DNA of 64,000 bases from Laccaria trichodermophora. Taxonomy: Eukaryota > Basidiomycota > Agaricomycetes > Agaricales > Hydnangiaceae. Positions within the stretch are counted from its first letter, which is position 1. Every line of letters starts with the position of its first letter. Of the stretch, positions 33,504-45,325 are shown piece by piece. The DNA lies in contig JACTVC010000052.1 in assembly GCA_018417955.1 (NCBI GenBank), positions 85,496 through 149,495 on the forward strand, read 5' to 3'. The position numbers were made by a program, and so were the translations under genes. Under the pieces are notes generated by a model. It was not told the DNA's origin. It made no database searches and saw only the letters and a list, made by a program, of their open reading frames with translations.

Positions 33504-35523
33504 CTATTTGCTGGTGGTCGGAAGCTCGTTTTTCTGCAATGTTCTTCTGATCACCTTGGTAACTTGGGCCACTGGAGTCACCTTGGTAACTTGGACTGCT
33601 GGAGTCTCCACAGAATCTGCAGACACTGTCAGTGTCTGCAAGACTTGTATTGTTTCAAAATGCATGAAGGTGATGGTGCTGGGTTCCTCAGGTTGAGTGA
33701 AAGAGAAGAACTGGTTGAACAGCAGTGAAACATAGGTCAGTATGACATTCTGGTATTCACTGAGCTGCCGACGGCTCTCTGGATTCTGCCAGTAATTTGA
33801 CGCGATGATTGCAATCGCTGCAAACCCAATTACAGAGAGAAAGCTCCAACCTTGTGGGTCATGGGGCTTCATCCATGGAATGATGCATGTCAGTTTGGGA
33901 ATCTTTGATCATGACAGTGTCAACTATACCTTCAATGAAGCTGCTTCGACTGATTCCTCGGAAACAGCCATGGTAGTGACCTCACCAGGCTCACGATTTT
34001 GATGAGGAAGTTCTTTTGAAGAACTAGTATCCTCAGCTTGGGCTACCTGCGAAACTGATTATTGAACATCAAGGGTGGGCTGGTGATTCTCCAAACATAC
34101 CTTGATTTCTCTTTCATCTGTTTGTCTTACGATTTGAGTGTGATATATGGTAGGAGGCTCAAGTTCCAATCCATTGCTGTAGACAGCCATGATCATCAAC
34201 TCTCCACAGACTACACCAACAGTCTAGATTTAAAATTAGCCTGATATTAGCAGAGAAAATCCTGTCAGGAAAGCGCTGCATGCGCACCAAGGTCTGAATA
34301 CCTAGAAAGCTTGTTCATTTACAGATATGATCACAAGAGGTGAGAACTCACTCCCTAGCTCTTCTGTGATGAGAACCTGATCTGGATCGCTCAACCTCCC
34401 AGGAGATGTGAGTATGATATGTCCCATGCTATGGCCAGCGATGACCATGTTGTCATCCAAAAATTCAATGCCAACAATTTTGAGCACTAGCCTGGCCTTG
34501 ATCTCGTACTTCGTTGTTGCGATGTAGGCCCTCTTCTGCAGTGAATAAAAGTCGATGCCATCTTGTAAGTTGGTCACTGCCAACAGGGTTTTAGATGGCG
34601 ACAAAGCTGCACTGCCACTATGAATATTGTTAATGAACAAGCCCATCCCAATGATTTAGTAGTACATACATATCTGTTCCTCGATGAATGTGAATTTTCC
34701 AAATTTCCTTGAAAGGTGCTGAGCTTGAGTAGGCACTAAGATTCAATCCACAGTGGACAATGAATAAAAAAATGAAAGTACTTGGAGCAGATAACATACA
34801 TGATGCCTTTGTTCCCATAAAAAACCATGAGAATTGTCTGGTCATTGACATAGTAGACATGCAAAGGAATGATGCTATCCCAAAGGGCCTGGGCTACTGG
34901 TTGTGGACCATTTGGCACCAGAGGGATGTCCAAGTGACCTGGTTCATTGCCTGCCCATGCAGAACCGATCAGTGGGGTAGATCACTTGAAGCAATGTAAG
35001 TAATCTTACTGGTTCTAAATGGCTCATCAAAAACTGCAACCTGGCTTCCATACACGACAGCAAGTTGAGTGCCCTGCTTGTTGATGGCTAAACAATGAAT
35101 AAAGCCATCAACTTTTCAGTGGGAGACTGTGTCGTCCTGCCAGTGACAGGGCCAGTGAGGAAAGTGGAGTAGTACCTGCGACACTCAACTCACTTGAATG
35201 GAATCTTGGAAATGGAGCAAGTTTATGTAACCATTCACAGTGCCAACTACAACGGTACAAGATATACATGGGTCCCAAACGATGGCTCAGATCGAATTGT
35301 TGGGACCTGCCCTATAAATTTGGCATCACTGCCAAGTCCCAGCTGTTTCTTTGATCTTTTTATTTTGTTAGAAGGAGCAAAGGTGGATGCATGTCAAACT
35401 CACAATGAGATTTCCCTCATCATCTCTGATGGCAAGATAGTCCCCTTCTGGTGAGAAACAAAGGGCTCCAATAAATTTTCCTGAGACACCAGGGAATTGT
35501 CTGGTAACAACGACGTCGTCCAT
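33504..35523 (-). pseudogene. WD40-repeat protein with C-terminal membrane tail
   Basis: Agaricomycete WD40 family protein. The likely start is 35,523 (MDDVVVTRQFPGVSGKFIGA, then LCFSPEGDYLAIRDDEGNLI) with a GTGAGT donor. Later exons read NSI-stop-AIVWDP then VVVGTVNGYINLLHFQD (35,210-35,310), QGTQLAVVYGSQVAVFDEPF (35,030-35,090), DIPLVPNGPQPVAQALWDSI (34,870-34,935), and ALSPSKTLLAVTNLQDGIDF then YSLQKRAYIATTKYEI (34,500-34,620). The last open segment (33,504-33,872) has a membrane helix (FLSVIGFAAIAIIA) and a Thr/Val-rich tail, as known in this family. The stop at 35,287-35,289 (TGA) is one C-to-T change from CGA in an SIRAIVWDP motif, so the gene is probably dead. The role of the family is not established. 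Confidence 0.65.
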
Positions 35524-35679
35524 GTAACTGATACTGGGACATTGGTTTTGCATGATTCTGGGGAGAGTGGTTCCAACTTGAGGGGATCCATGTGAGGTTT
35601 GGGATGTGTGCAGAGGTGTCATGCATTGCTTATATTGAAGGCAAGGAGGAAGAGGGAGTAGGGGTGGCTGCAATGTAAG

Positions 35680-35726
35680 AAAAAAAAGAGTTGGGGACCA
35701 GGTGGGCTCGCCTGCCACTAAAGCCT
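35680..35726 (-). repeat. short repeat ending in poly-T, shared with 42,125-42,167
   Basis: Minus strand reads GCTTTAGTGGCAGGCGAGCC, then CACCTGGTCCCCAACTC and a run of T. A near-identical stretch lies at 42,125-42,167, with differences mostly of the C/T type. A conserved stretch followed by a T-run suggests the 3' end of a Pol III-type SINE, but the promoter part is not visible. Confidence 0.4.
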
Positions 35727-35894
35727 GTGATAGTAACAGAGACTAGGTGGCTGTGAAATGACTATGCAGCCACAAACATGGCAACTTTTTGCAGGCCCCT
35801 GAAGCTCATGCCATTTCTTGTCCACAACTTGCAAGTCTGTCTGTATATTCTAAACCAATGTGATATTGATGTACTACATTGATTGGGGTAGCCT

Positions 35895-36487
35895 AGTTAA
35901 ATACTTGCACCTTGAGAAAAGCAATGCTGGACACAAGTGTGGTGTTCCATTTCAGCCTGAGTAACACTTGGAACTAGAGTGACTAGGGCATTATCAAAGT
36001 CTACTTGTGAGACAGCCACCAGTAAGTCATCAGATGCTGCAAGTTCAGACAGAAAATATTGTGGGGTCATTGGATAGGGATGTTGACCCAAACTTTCTGG
36101 TACTTTGTTTGTGTCAGCTGAGAGAAGTATGTCAATAATAAAAGTGCAAAAAACTTCTGCATTGACCTACCTATCTTGGACTCCAAAAAGTCCACTTTGT
36201 GTAACATTGCATTGAGCATTGCATCTGAGCAAAGAGCATAGAAATCAGCCCTGGTGTAGTTAAAGGGGCACTGCTCTGCAACACGACCCAAGTCTATGTC
36301 TTGATCAAGTTGAAAGTTCCTTGTCAGGGCTTCAAGAATATTGACCTGGGCTTGGCAGGACTCACTCACACCCAGATAGAGCAGACAATCAAATCTATAC
36401 TCATTATTCATGTGCTCGAGAAGAGTCAAGAAAAGATTGGAGACAAACCTTCCAGGTTGTTAGAGGGCAGGATCAAGGTGATCACTC
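35895..36487 (-). pseudogene. PEX6: Pex6-like AAA ATPase, C-terminal fragment
   Basis: C-terminal part of the second AAA domain of Pex6, the peroxisomal ATPase that with Pex1 recycles Pex5. Reads DHLDPAL-stop-QPGR, a 54-bp intron (36,395-36,448), then FDCLLYLGVSESCQAQVNIL, EALTRNFQLDQDIDLGRVAE, QCPFNYTRADFYALCSDAML and, after another intron, YPMTPQYFLSELAASDDLLV, then VPSVTQAEMEHHTCVQHCFS. The LDPAL..PGRFD motif is the sensor/second-region-of-homology part of the AAA fold. A TAA at 36,460-36,462 and loss of everything upstream (element H begins at about 36,488) make it a dead fragment. Confidence 0.85.
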
Positions 36488-39292
36488 ATGCATCTATTTT
36501 TAGATGAGTTCTTCTTTCTATGAGGCTCTTGTCTCAACAGCTCACTCTCTAAGCCACATAAGTTTTCACTCAGCATTAGAACAGCTCTCACAATAACAGC
36601 TGACTCTATCTATGTAGTATTACTGTTATCTTTTTCATCACCCACCTCCTTATATTGTATACTATGTAGCACTTGTGTATTGTTATATCTCTAATAAAAA
36701 TGGCAGCATGCACCCAATTTCTGACTTTTGGCTATTTCCTCTCAAATCCTTCTCAAACTGCCTCTGCAAATGTCCACAAGCCCAGATGTCATTGGCACTG
36801 TATAAAATTATGGTCAGTGTATGGTGGATATGCATTTTCTTTACACATCTTCTTGGTACAGTAGATATTCTCACAATGCATAATGCTGGTCCCCGACTTT
36901 TTCTATGTATTGTGAGATTTATGCAAGATGAAATATGTCACAAAATGTGACTATTTGTGACCTCAGCCAAAAAATGTCATGCCTCGAAATGTCCAACACT
37001 GCTTTTGCAACAACACACAAATTGAGGGCTCATCTTCATGTTGTTCAAGTGAAATCAGCCTAACAAACTACTCTCAACTCTTTTTTCACTAGTACTTAAC
37101 CTCTCTCCCATGGATGTCAATAGCCTGTAAATATGCAGTCTTTCCAGTTTTCGTCTCGCTACATAAAGACACGCCGCAAGCCTCTGAGTGGATGTCACAC
37201 AGCTTCTCCAAATGCTCGCATAGCTCCATTCCCTTGCATAGGGCTTGTGCCTGTCTCGAGGTTTCTGCTTCTACTCCTCAGCAGCTGGCATAGAATGATA
37301 GAAAAGTGTTGGCAAAATTGGATACTACTCTTGAGCAGTGTATTCGTGGCACACAGGGTATATCAGGGTAGACTTTGGTCCTGAAAACTCAGGTACAATG
37401 AGGCAAAGAGGTAAATACCTGGTAAATCTGTAGATCTGGTAATGCATAATGCCAAAATATGATATGCATTATTCAATATGATGTTCCATGCATAAATCCC
37501 TGCGTACCAAGTTGGTCCCCTGAAAATGTCATGCATTATGAGATTTATGCATTATGAGTATATGCATTGTGAGAATATCTACTGTATATATATTTGCAAC
37601 AATATATCCACAGTAAATATCCACAGTAAATATCCACTCGTGTGAGACGATCATCCTTGCATATATCACAGAATATATCCAAATGACAGTATATATACTT
37701 AGAAGATATATCTGAAGTTATATATCCAAGTAACAGTACATATACACTTTACACATCCTCTTGATATATATTTGCAAAAATATATCCATAGTATATATCC
37801 AAATAACAGGATATATGTACTTAATAGATAGAACTGAAGTTATACATATATCCAAGAACAGTGCAGATATACTTAGTATATTCATGTGTGGAATTCAGGA
37901 GAGAAAGGCACAGTTTATTCAATATAACTACATAATGTTACATTACTACATTAAATACTAAATAAAGGGAAGGGGGAGGGAATGAGGGAGGGAGGTTGTA
38001 GGCAGTGAGGAAGAGGGGTGGGGGTGGTGGCCAATGAGGGAGAGGGGAGAGGGGTGGTGGCCAATGAGGAAGAAGGGAAAGGGGTGGTGGGCAATCAATG
38101 AGGGGGAAGGGAAAGGGGTGGTAGGCAATGAGGGAGGGGGAAAGGGGTGGTGGGCAGTGAGGGAGGGAAGAAGGGGGTCTAGGTAATGAGGGAGAGGGAG
38201 AGGGGTGGTAGGCAGTGAAGGAGAGGGGTGGTGGGCAGTAGGTAGAGGGGCAGGGGGTGGTGGGCAGTGAGGTAGAGGGGAAGGGGTGGTGGGCAGTGAG
38301 GGTGGGCTATTGAGCCTCGTCGATGGGTGTGGTGGTGAGCGCTCATAGCGTCTTCGTCATTGCCATCCGTCGTTTGTAGGCCCTCGTCATCGTTGTCCAT
38401 CGTTTGCATGCCCCTGTCGTCGTCGTGGTCCGTCGTTTGCATGCCCGGCTCCTTGTCGTCATCCTCCGCCGTTTGCACACCCTGCTCCTCATCATCATCC
38501 ATCCTTTGTACGCCCTCCTTCTCCTCGTCGTCCATACACCGTTGTTGTTGTTGTTGTTGTCATCTGTACGTTGTTGTTGTTGTCATCCGTACGCCGTTGT
38601 TGTTGTTGTCGTCCATACGCCGTTGTTGTTGTTGTTGTCCGTTGTCTGTACGCCGTTGTTATCGTCATCGTCCGTTGTCTGTACACCGTCGCCGTTGTCT
38701 GTGTCTTTCACCCTCCAGTGTCCTCATCACTGGGGACGTTTCGCGTCATGGCATGGTGATGTGGGGTACTAGCTGTCAATCGCCAGTTGGCGGTCGACGG
38801 TTGTGGTGTTGTGTTAGTACATGTGTGGTAGTAAATGTGGGGGGGCTTACCATATCCATTATATACTGTCAACAACAACGACGTGATCGTCGTCGTCCGT
38901 CTGTGTCGCATAGTGCCACGTCGCAGACTGCAACGTGGCCCCGCTGGCTCATGAGGTCGTTTGTGGCTTTAGGGCCATTGTGTGAGCCGCTTGTGGGCGC
39001 TGGTCGTCGTTTGCCTGTCGTTGTTTCCGTTGAAAGGGGTTGGTGTGGTTGCTAGGCGGCTGTGGTTGTTTGTTGGGTGTTGGTCATCGTTTGCCAGTTG
39101 TTTTCGTCACGTGTGTGGTTGTTGTCGTTTTTGGGTGAGTGGGGTTGTTTGCGGTGGTGGGGGTTCTGTTACCTGGCATGGCGGCGGTGTGGTGGTGGGG
39201 TGGATGTTGGTGTTGACGTTGGAAAGATGTAACATCAGTAAGTCACAGCGTGTGACGTTGTTCAAACTTTAATCTGTAGTGCCCACTATTTC

Positions 39293-40850
39293 GAGGTCTT
39301 TACTCTCCTCCATGAGTTCTTGCGGATTCCGCCGGATTCCCACTGGAAAGTTGGAATTCCAAGGAATTCCATGGAATTTCTATGGAAAGCAATTGGCTGG
39401 AGCATCAGCCATTTTGGTTTCCAATTCCATGGAAATTCCCACTTTTTTCCAAGGAATTCCAATGGAAATGGTCAGATTCCGGGAGGCTCCGGGAATGATT
39501 CCAGATGGAATCCAAGGAATTCCATTGTTATGTATTATTCCTTGTTTATTTTCGATGGATAACAAACATCATTTGTTTGGCAAACATGCTCACCAAACAC
39601 GGCCACTCTTTTCTTCCACCACCACCACCACCACCACATGCTCGTCACCGCCGCCAACGCCACGCCACCACCGTCGCCCTTCAACAACAACACGGCCACG
39701 CCACGTCACCAAACGACGACCACCAAGTGCCCACGAAAACGCCCCGGCACCCACGAAAACCATACCCCACCCACGAAACGCCCCACCGCCACTGAAAAAC
39801 ACGAGCGCCCACCAAAAAACATGCACCGCCCACCAAAAAACACGCGCCGCCCACCGAAAAACACGTACCGCCCACACAACGGCTCCACGCCAACACGTCC
39901 ACGCCAACGCCGCCCACGACGACGCCCCAGTGCCCACGACAACGACAACGCCGACGCCCACAGTGCCACGTCACACGCCGCCCACGAACACACACACACC
40001 CCAGCGCCCACGAATATCACCCGGCGCCCAACGGACAACAGGCAGCACCCACACGCAAAAACACCGGCACGCGACGAAAACACCGGCACGCGACGAAAAC
40101 GCGAACACGCGACGAGGTGACAACGAAATGGGACACGACGATGCGACGCCGACACGAGACGACGATAGGTGAGTTTCCAGCTACACCCCTCTCCCTTCCA
40201 CCATTCCCTCCCTCCCTCCTCCCCCCTTTCCCCCTTTCTTGTCCCTCCCCTTTTCTTCCCTCTTTCTTGTCCCTCCCCCTTCTTCCCTCTTTCTTGTCCC
40301 TTCCCCCTTTCTTGTCCCTCCCCCTTCCTTCCCTCTTTCTTGTCCCTCCCCCTTCCTTCCCTCTTTCTTGTCCCTCCCCCTTCCTTCCCTCTTTCTTGTC
40401 CCTCCCCCTTCCTTCCCTCTTTCTTGTCCTTCCCTCTTCCTCCCTCCCCTGCCTTGTTCTTCCCTCTTCCTTGTCCCTCCCAAATATGAATACACTCCAC
40501 CTTGTCCCTCCCCTCCCCCCTCCCTTTAAGATAAACTGTGTAGTGTGTGTAATAATATATTTCAAATACATAACAACTCAATTTGTGTGACTTCTACATG
40601 TGAAGAAATATGAGTAGGAAGTCATCAGGATAAGGGGAATTTGACTGGAATTTCCATTCAAATTCCACTGGGAATCCATAGGAATCATTCTGGAAGTTCC
40701 ATGGAATTTCCCTGGAATTCCACTGGGAATCCATGGGAATCCACAGGAATTGTACATTCCTACCATTCCTGCGGATTCCCAGTGGAATTCCAACATTCCG
40801 TGGGATTCCGGCGGAATCCGCCGGAACTCATGGAGGAGGGTAAAGTACTG
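39293..40850. mobile_element. element G: hAT-like element nested in H
   Basis: Ends GAGGTCTTTACTCTCC and GGAGGGTAAAGTACTG, with a perfect duplication ACTATTTC (39,285-39,292 and 40,851-40,858), 1,558 bp. Subterminal repeats are GGAATTCCATGG-like. The centre (39,600-40,165) is CpG-rich CCCACGAAAACGCC/CACCACC sequence, then a pyrimidine tract (40,185-40,530) and an AT-rich block. The 297-codon open frame at 39,279-40,172 has only low-complexity His/Thr/Pro/Arg content and is not a gene. Element J is a CpG-decayed relative. Confidence 0.9.
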
Positions 40851-40859
40851 ACTATTTCT

Positions 40860-41070
40860 ATTCCAATTCTGTAGTGTCCATTATTAAATTTTGTAGTATC
40901 CTATTTCTCATTTCACAACCTTGTAATGTCCACTTTGTGGGAATACAAAGGCTTGTAGAGTCCAGTTCTTGGGACTATCAAAGTTTGCAGTATGCTTGTA
41001 GTGTTTGCTTTTTGGGACTATACAAAAATTTGTAGTGTCCTCTTTTTCATTACAAGAGTTTGTCCTGTCC
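40860..41070. repeat. TTTGTAGT-type repeats in the centre of H, left block
   Basis: Irregular repeats of TTTGTAGTGTCC with CTTTTT between them. The inverted partner is at 42,165-42,520. Same motif as the inner arms of P and the start of R. Confidence 0.7.
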
Positions 41071-41189
41071 ACTTTTATTACAGAAATCCCTGACTCTAAG
41101 GAGGGTTCTGTCAAATGCGAATGTGCCCTACTCACTTGAGACAGCGACAAATATGTAGGGCTACATATGTACAAACATATGCTCTTAAA

Positions 41190-41545
41190 ACTGTGGAATA
41201 TGCTGAAATCTCTTTTGTCCTGGTATATTTACTCTCAATTTCTAAGTTTGGTGATAGATTTGTACATCTACCATATCCATACAAGAAACTTACAAAAAAA
41301 AAAAGGGGTCAGATCCTAAAAATGAACAAATAAATATGATCTGAGTTCATATTTAGAATATGCTAAAATCTTGGCCCAGGAAGTTCAGCAAATTCTAAAT
41401 ATGAATTTAGATCATATTTATTCAATCATTTTTTGGATCTGATCCTTTTTTTTAATGTAAGTTTATTTTATGCATATGTTGGATATACACTTCCATCACC
41501 AAACTTAGAAAATGAGAGCAAATATGTTAAGGGAACACTGGTTTT
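41190..41545. repeat. palindrome in the centre of element H
   Basis: Arms of about 160 bp: TTTCTAAGTTTGGTGATAG, GGTCAGATCC and AAATATGATCT at the left have their complements at the right (GGATCTGATCC, ATCACCAAACTTAGAAA), around an axis near 41,375. It is probably a separate foldback inserted in H. Confidence 0.7.
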
Positions 41546-42124
41546 GGTCTATTCTCCAGTTTTTAGTGCCTATGTTTACACCTATGTGGCCCTTCATATC
41601 CGTCGCTGCCTGAAGTGACTGAATGGGTATTTCTATAGCTCCAAAACCATTGTCTAGAAACTTCTGTTGGATCTTAAAAATAGTCTATGTATGGGAATAT
41701 TGTATTGTTGGAGCTCAAAATGTTACCTAGACTCTCTGGAAGAATCCGTGATCTTTGTTCGGAGTCAAGAAGTTGAACTTGCTTACTCACAAAGTTAGAG
41801 ATCTATGTCTGAGATGATAAGGAAGCTTCTCATGTGTTCGCATGCCATCGTACCCTTCAACTTTCAGGAGTCAATGCAACAAATGTTATCTAGCAGGTTG
41901 GAGAGAGGTATGTGGTTAGGGATGTGGGGTGGTTGTGGAGGCTTTCTGGATGCATGGGGGGGTATGCCAGATTGAAGGGGATGGTGAGGAGTAAGGTTGT
42001 AGTAAAATTGGGTGCAATTTAGGAGTAGGAATATACTTGTGCATGACAAGGACCTGGCATTTATGTAATTCAACTACCGAGGATGATGAAGACCCATTAT
42101 TGTATGCAGAGATCTTTTTTGCTA
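41546..42124. other. unrecognised central part of element H
   Basis: Ordinary-composition sequence with a possible plus-strand exon near 41,795-41,890 (reads MIRKLLMCSHAIVPFNFQES). Not recognised. It could be the remains of an internal gene of H or of host DNA. Confidence 0.25.
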
Positions 42125-42164
42125 AACAAAAGAGTTGGGGACCAGGCAGGCTCACCCGCTGCTA

Positions 42165-42520
42165 AAGCATTTGTAGTATCCTCTTTTTAAGAGTACAAAA
42201 TTTTGTAGTGCCTGATTTCTTTTACCACAAAAGTTTGTATTGTCCGCTTTTTCATTACAAAATTTGGGACTACAACAATTTGTAGTCTCCTCTTTTTTCA
42301 TTACCTGGTTTTTCATTACAAAATTTTGTAGTACCAGCTTTTTGAGACTACCATTTTTTATTACAAAATGTTGTAGTGTTCGCTTTTTGGGACTACAAAA
42401 ATTTGTAGTCTCCCCTTTTTTCATTACAAAGTTTGTACTGTCCGCTTTTTCATTACAAAATTTTGTAGGACCTGCTGTTTGAGTTTTTAGTGTCCCCTTC
42501 TTCAAACTACAAAAGTGTGT
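42165..42520. repeat. TTTGTAGT-type repeats in the centre of H, right block
   Basis: Repeats of ACAAAATTTTGTAGT and TTTGTAGTCTCC with TTTTTTCATTAC between them, counterpart of 40,860-41,070. Confidence 0.7.
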
Positions 42521-44796
42521 ACTGATATCTTGTGGACTCTGAGAACATTGAGAAGTAGAGCTACTTGTACTAAAAGAAATGTATCTAAATATAAAAAAGA
42601 AAAGAAGTAGATGAAAGTGGTACACTAAAAGGTCACATGATAGAAAGTCATATGTGTCTAAACATAGAGAAAGAACAGTCATACAATATGAAGTCGTACA
42701 CTACAGATTTGGGTGTCTTATGGGTGAGTTTAACATGCTGTGACTTAGTCACAGTGACGTTACTTCTTTCCTCCCCACAACCACCACACATCAACATCAA
42801 CGTCAATGCCAATGCTCCACCCCACCACACTGCCGCCATGCCAGGTCTCGCAACCCTCGCTGCCGCTAACAACCCCACCTGCTCAAAACTGACAACAACC
42901 GCACATGCAATGAAAACAACCAGCAAACGACGATCAAGGCCCAACAAACAACCATGCCCCCTAGCAACAACGACAACCCCAATCAACGGAAACCACAACC
43001 AGCAAACGATGACCAGCGCCCAGAACGATCGACAACCAGTGCCCAGGACGCCAACGAAAATTGACGAGCGGTGCACACCACAGCCCCCAAACCACGAACG
43101 ACCCCACGAGCCAGCTGGGCCACATCGCAGTCGGCTACATGGCAACTACACGACACAGACGGATGACAACGATGACGTCGTCACTATATATTGGGTACGG
43201 TAAGTCCCTCCACCTCTATGACCACCCACATAACTAACACAACACCACAGCCATCGACCGCCCACTGGCGATTGATGGACAGCACCCCCCACATCACCAT
43301 GCCACCCCTCCCCAAGGAAGGGGCATGCCGCCTGTCAGTGGCCACCTCACGACGCGAAACGACCCCAGGCAGGGACAGACCCCAATCAACAGCATGACGA
43401 CGATGTCGACAAGGGCGTACAAACAATGGGCGACCATGAGAGAACAGACGACGGACGGCAATGAGGGCATACGAACCATGGACGACGACAAGAGTGAACA
43501 GACGACAACAAGGGCGTACAAACAACAACAAGGGCGTACAAACAACAACAAGGGCGTACAAACGACAGACGACAATGAAAGCGAAGAGACAACGGGTGAC
43601 GATGAGGACGGACAAATGACGGACAACGATGACAAGGAGGGCATACAAACGACTGACAACAACAACAACAAGGGACTACAAACGACGCACGGCGACGACG
43701 AAGACACAATGAGCACCCACCACCCACACACAGCAACGAGGCTCAATACCCCACCCCCACCTTCACCCCCCCTCTCTCTCACTGCCCACCAACCCCTTAC
43801 CCCTCCTTCACTAACCACTTCCTCCCCTTTACTGCCCATCACCCCCTCACCCTCTACCTCACTGCCCACCACCACCCCTTTCCTTCACTGCCTACCACCC
43901 CTCCCCCCTTCCCTGATTTCTCACCACCCCTCTCCCCTCCCTCATTGCCCACCACCCCTCTCCCCCCTCCCTCATTGCCCACCACCCCCACCCCTTTTCC
44001 TCACTGCCTACCACCTCCCTCCCTCACTCCCCCTTCCCTTTATTTAATATTTGATGTAGTAATGTAACTTTATGTAGTTATATTGAATAAACTGTGTCTT
44101 TCTCTTACATAAATCTACTAAGTATATGTACACTGTTACTTGGATATATGTATAACTTCAGATATATCTATCAAGTATATATATCCTGTTATTTGGATAT
44201 ATCTGTGGTTTTTACTGTGGATATATGTATCTTTGCAAATATATAAATCAAGAGGATGTGTAAAGTGTATATGTACTGTTACTTGGATATATATCTTCAG
44301 ATATATCTTCCAAGTATATACTGTGGTTTGGATATATTCTGTGATTATATATATGCAAGGATGATAATTTCACCCAGTTCATGGGAAGTGGAAATTCACT
44401 GTGGATATATTTTTGCAAATATATATATCAAGAAGATGTGTGAAGAAAATACATATCACAATATATTGGCAGTAATTTTATACAGTACCAATGACAACCG
44501 GGCTTGTGCACATTTTCAGAGGCCATTTGAGAAGGAGTTGAGAGAAAATAGCCAAAAATCAGAAATCAGAACATGAGAAATTGGGTGCAGCATGCACCTG
44601 ATTCTGGCCATTTCCATTAGAGGTATGACAATACATGAGTTCTACATAGTATATAATATAATAAGGAAGTGGGTGACAAAACAGATGACAGTAATGCTAT
44701 GTAGATAGAGGAAACTGTTATTGTGAGAGCCCTTCTGATGGTGAGTGAAGACTTACCTGGCTGAGGGAGCGAGCTGTTGAGACAAGAGCCTTATAA

Positions 44797-45245
44797 GGTA
44801 GCAGACAGCCATACCTCACTAATGTCACATGATCCATCCAAAAACAGTCATTTTTGACAGAAACACTTCTCAAATATTTACCATGCAGGATTTAGCAAAT
44901 TGAGCTGGAGCATTTTGTAGAGAATGCTATCAAATGAGCAACTACCAATTTTCTTGGTGGAAAATTAAGATCTCGAGGAGTTTTGAAATTGGTGTTGCAT
45001 ATGGTAGCACATTATGTGAATCAAAGCACACTCTGTGAAATCTGTATAATTGAAACTCCTCCTTCAAATTTTCAAATCAAGTTCTGAAAACTTGCAAAAG
45101 CACCCTGAATGCCAATTCAATTAAAATGTTCAGCTTGATTTTGCAGCAGTACACATTGCTCTTCCATTATCGTCTACTTTGTAGAAAGTCGCCCAATTAG
45201 GACAGCTCATGTGACATTAGTGAGGTATGGCTGTCTGCTACCTTA
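44797..45245. mobile_element. element I: 0.45-kb MITE in the right arm of H
   Basis: Terminal inverted repeats of at least 36 bp, beginning GGTAGCAGACAGCCATACCT on both sides. The flanks (CCTTATAA and TTAGAAAG) are similar but give no certain duplication length. The left arm of H lacks it, so it entered after H formed. Confidence 0.75.
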
Positions 45246-45325
45246 GAAAGGAGAGACAAAAGCATTATAGAAAGGAGAACTCTCATCTCACTTGTGAGTT
45301 ATCAGCTATAAGGGAATCTAAAAAT

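Larger units (their letters stand above)
36488..45325. mobile_element. element H: 8.8-kb foldback element, contains G and I
   Basis: Large palindrome. The left arm (36,488-39,292) is matched, inverted, by 42,690-45,325. Matching points: CATCTATTTTTAGAT at 36,489 and its complement ending at 45,325; the blocks 36,500-36,870 and 44,440-44,800; ATATATCC-rich stretches (37,580-37,900 and 44,110-44,440); purine tract 37,968-38,300 against pyrimidine tract 43,740-44,045; GTCGT-type block 38,300-38,900 against 43,330-43,720. The centre (40,859-42,690) holds TTTGTAGT repeats and a second palindrome. No duplication could be fixed and no transposase is seen. It truncates the Pex6 fragment. Confidence 0.75.

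Noticed and set aside
38360..39055. 231-codon open frame
   Set aside because: Ser/Cys/Val repeats from the GTCGT block of the H arm; no protein-like composition.
39279..40172. 297-codon open frame on the plus strand
   Set aside because: It starts outside element G and runs through its end, subterminal repeats and a His/Thr/Pro/Arg repeat; open only because of the CCCACGAAA-type repeat.
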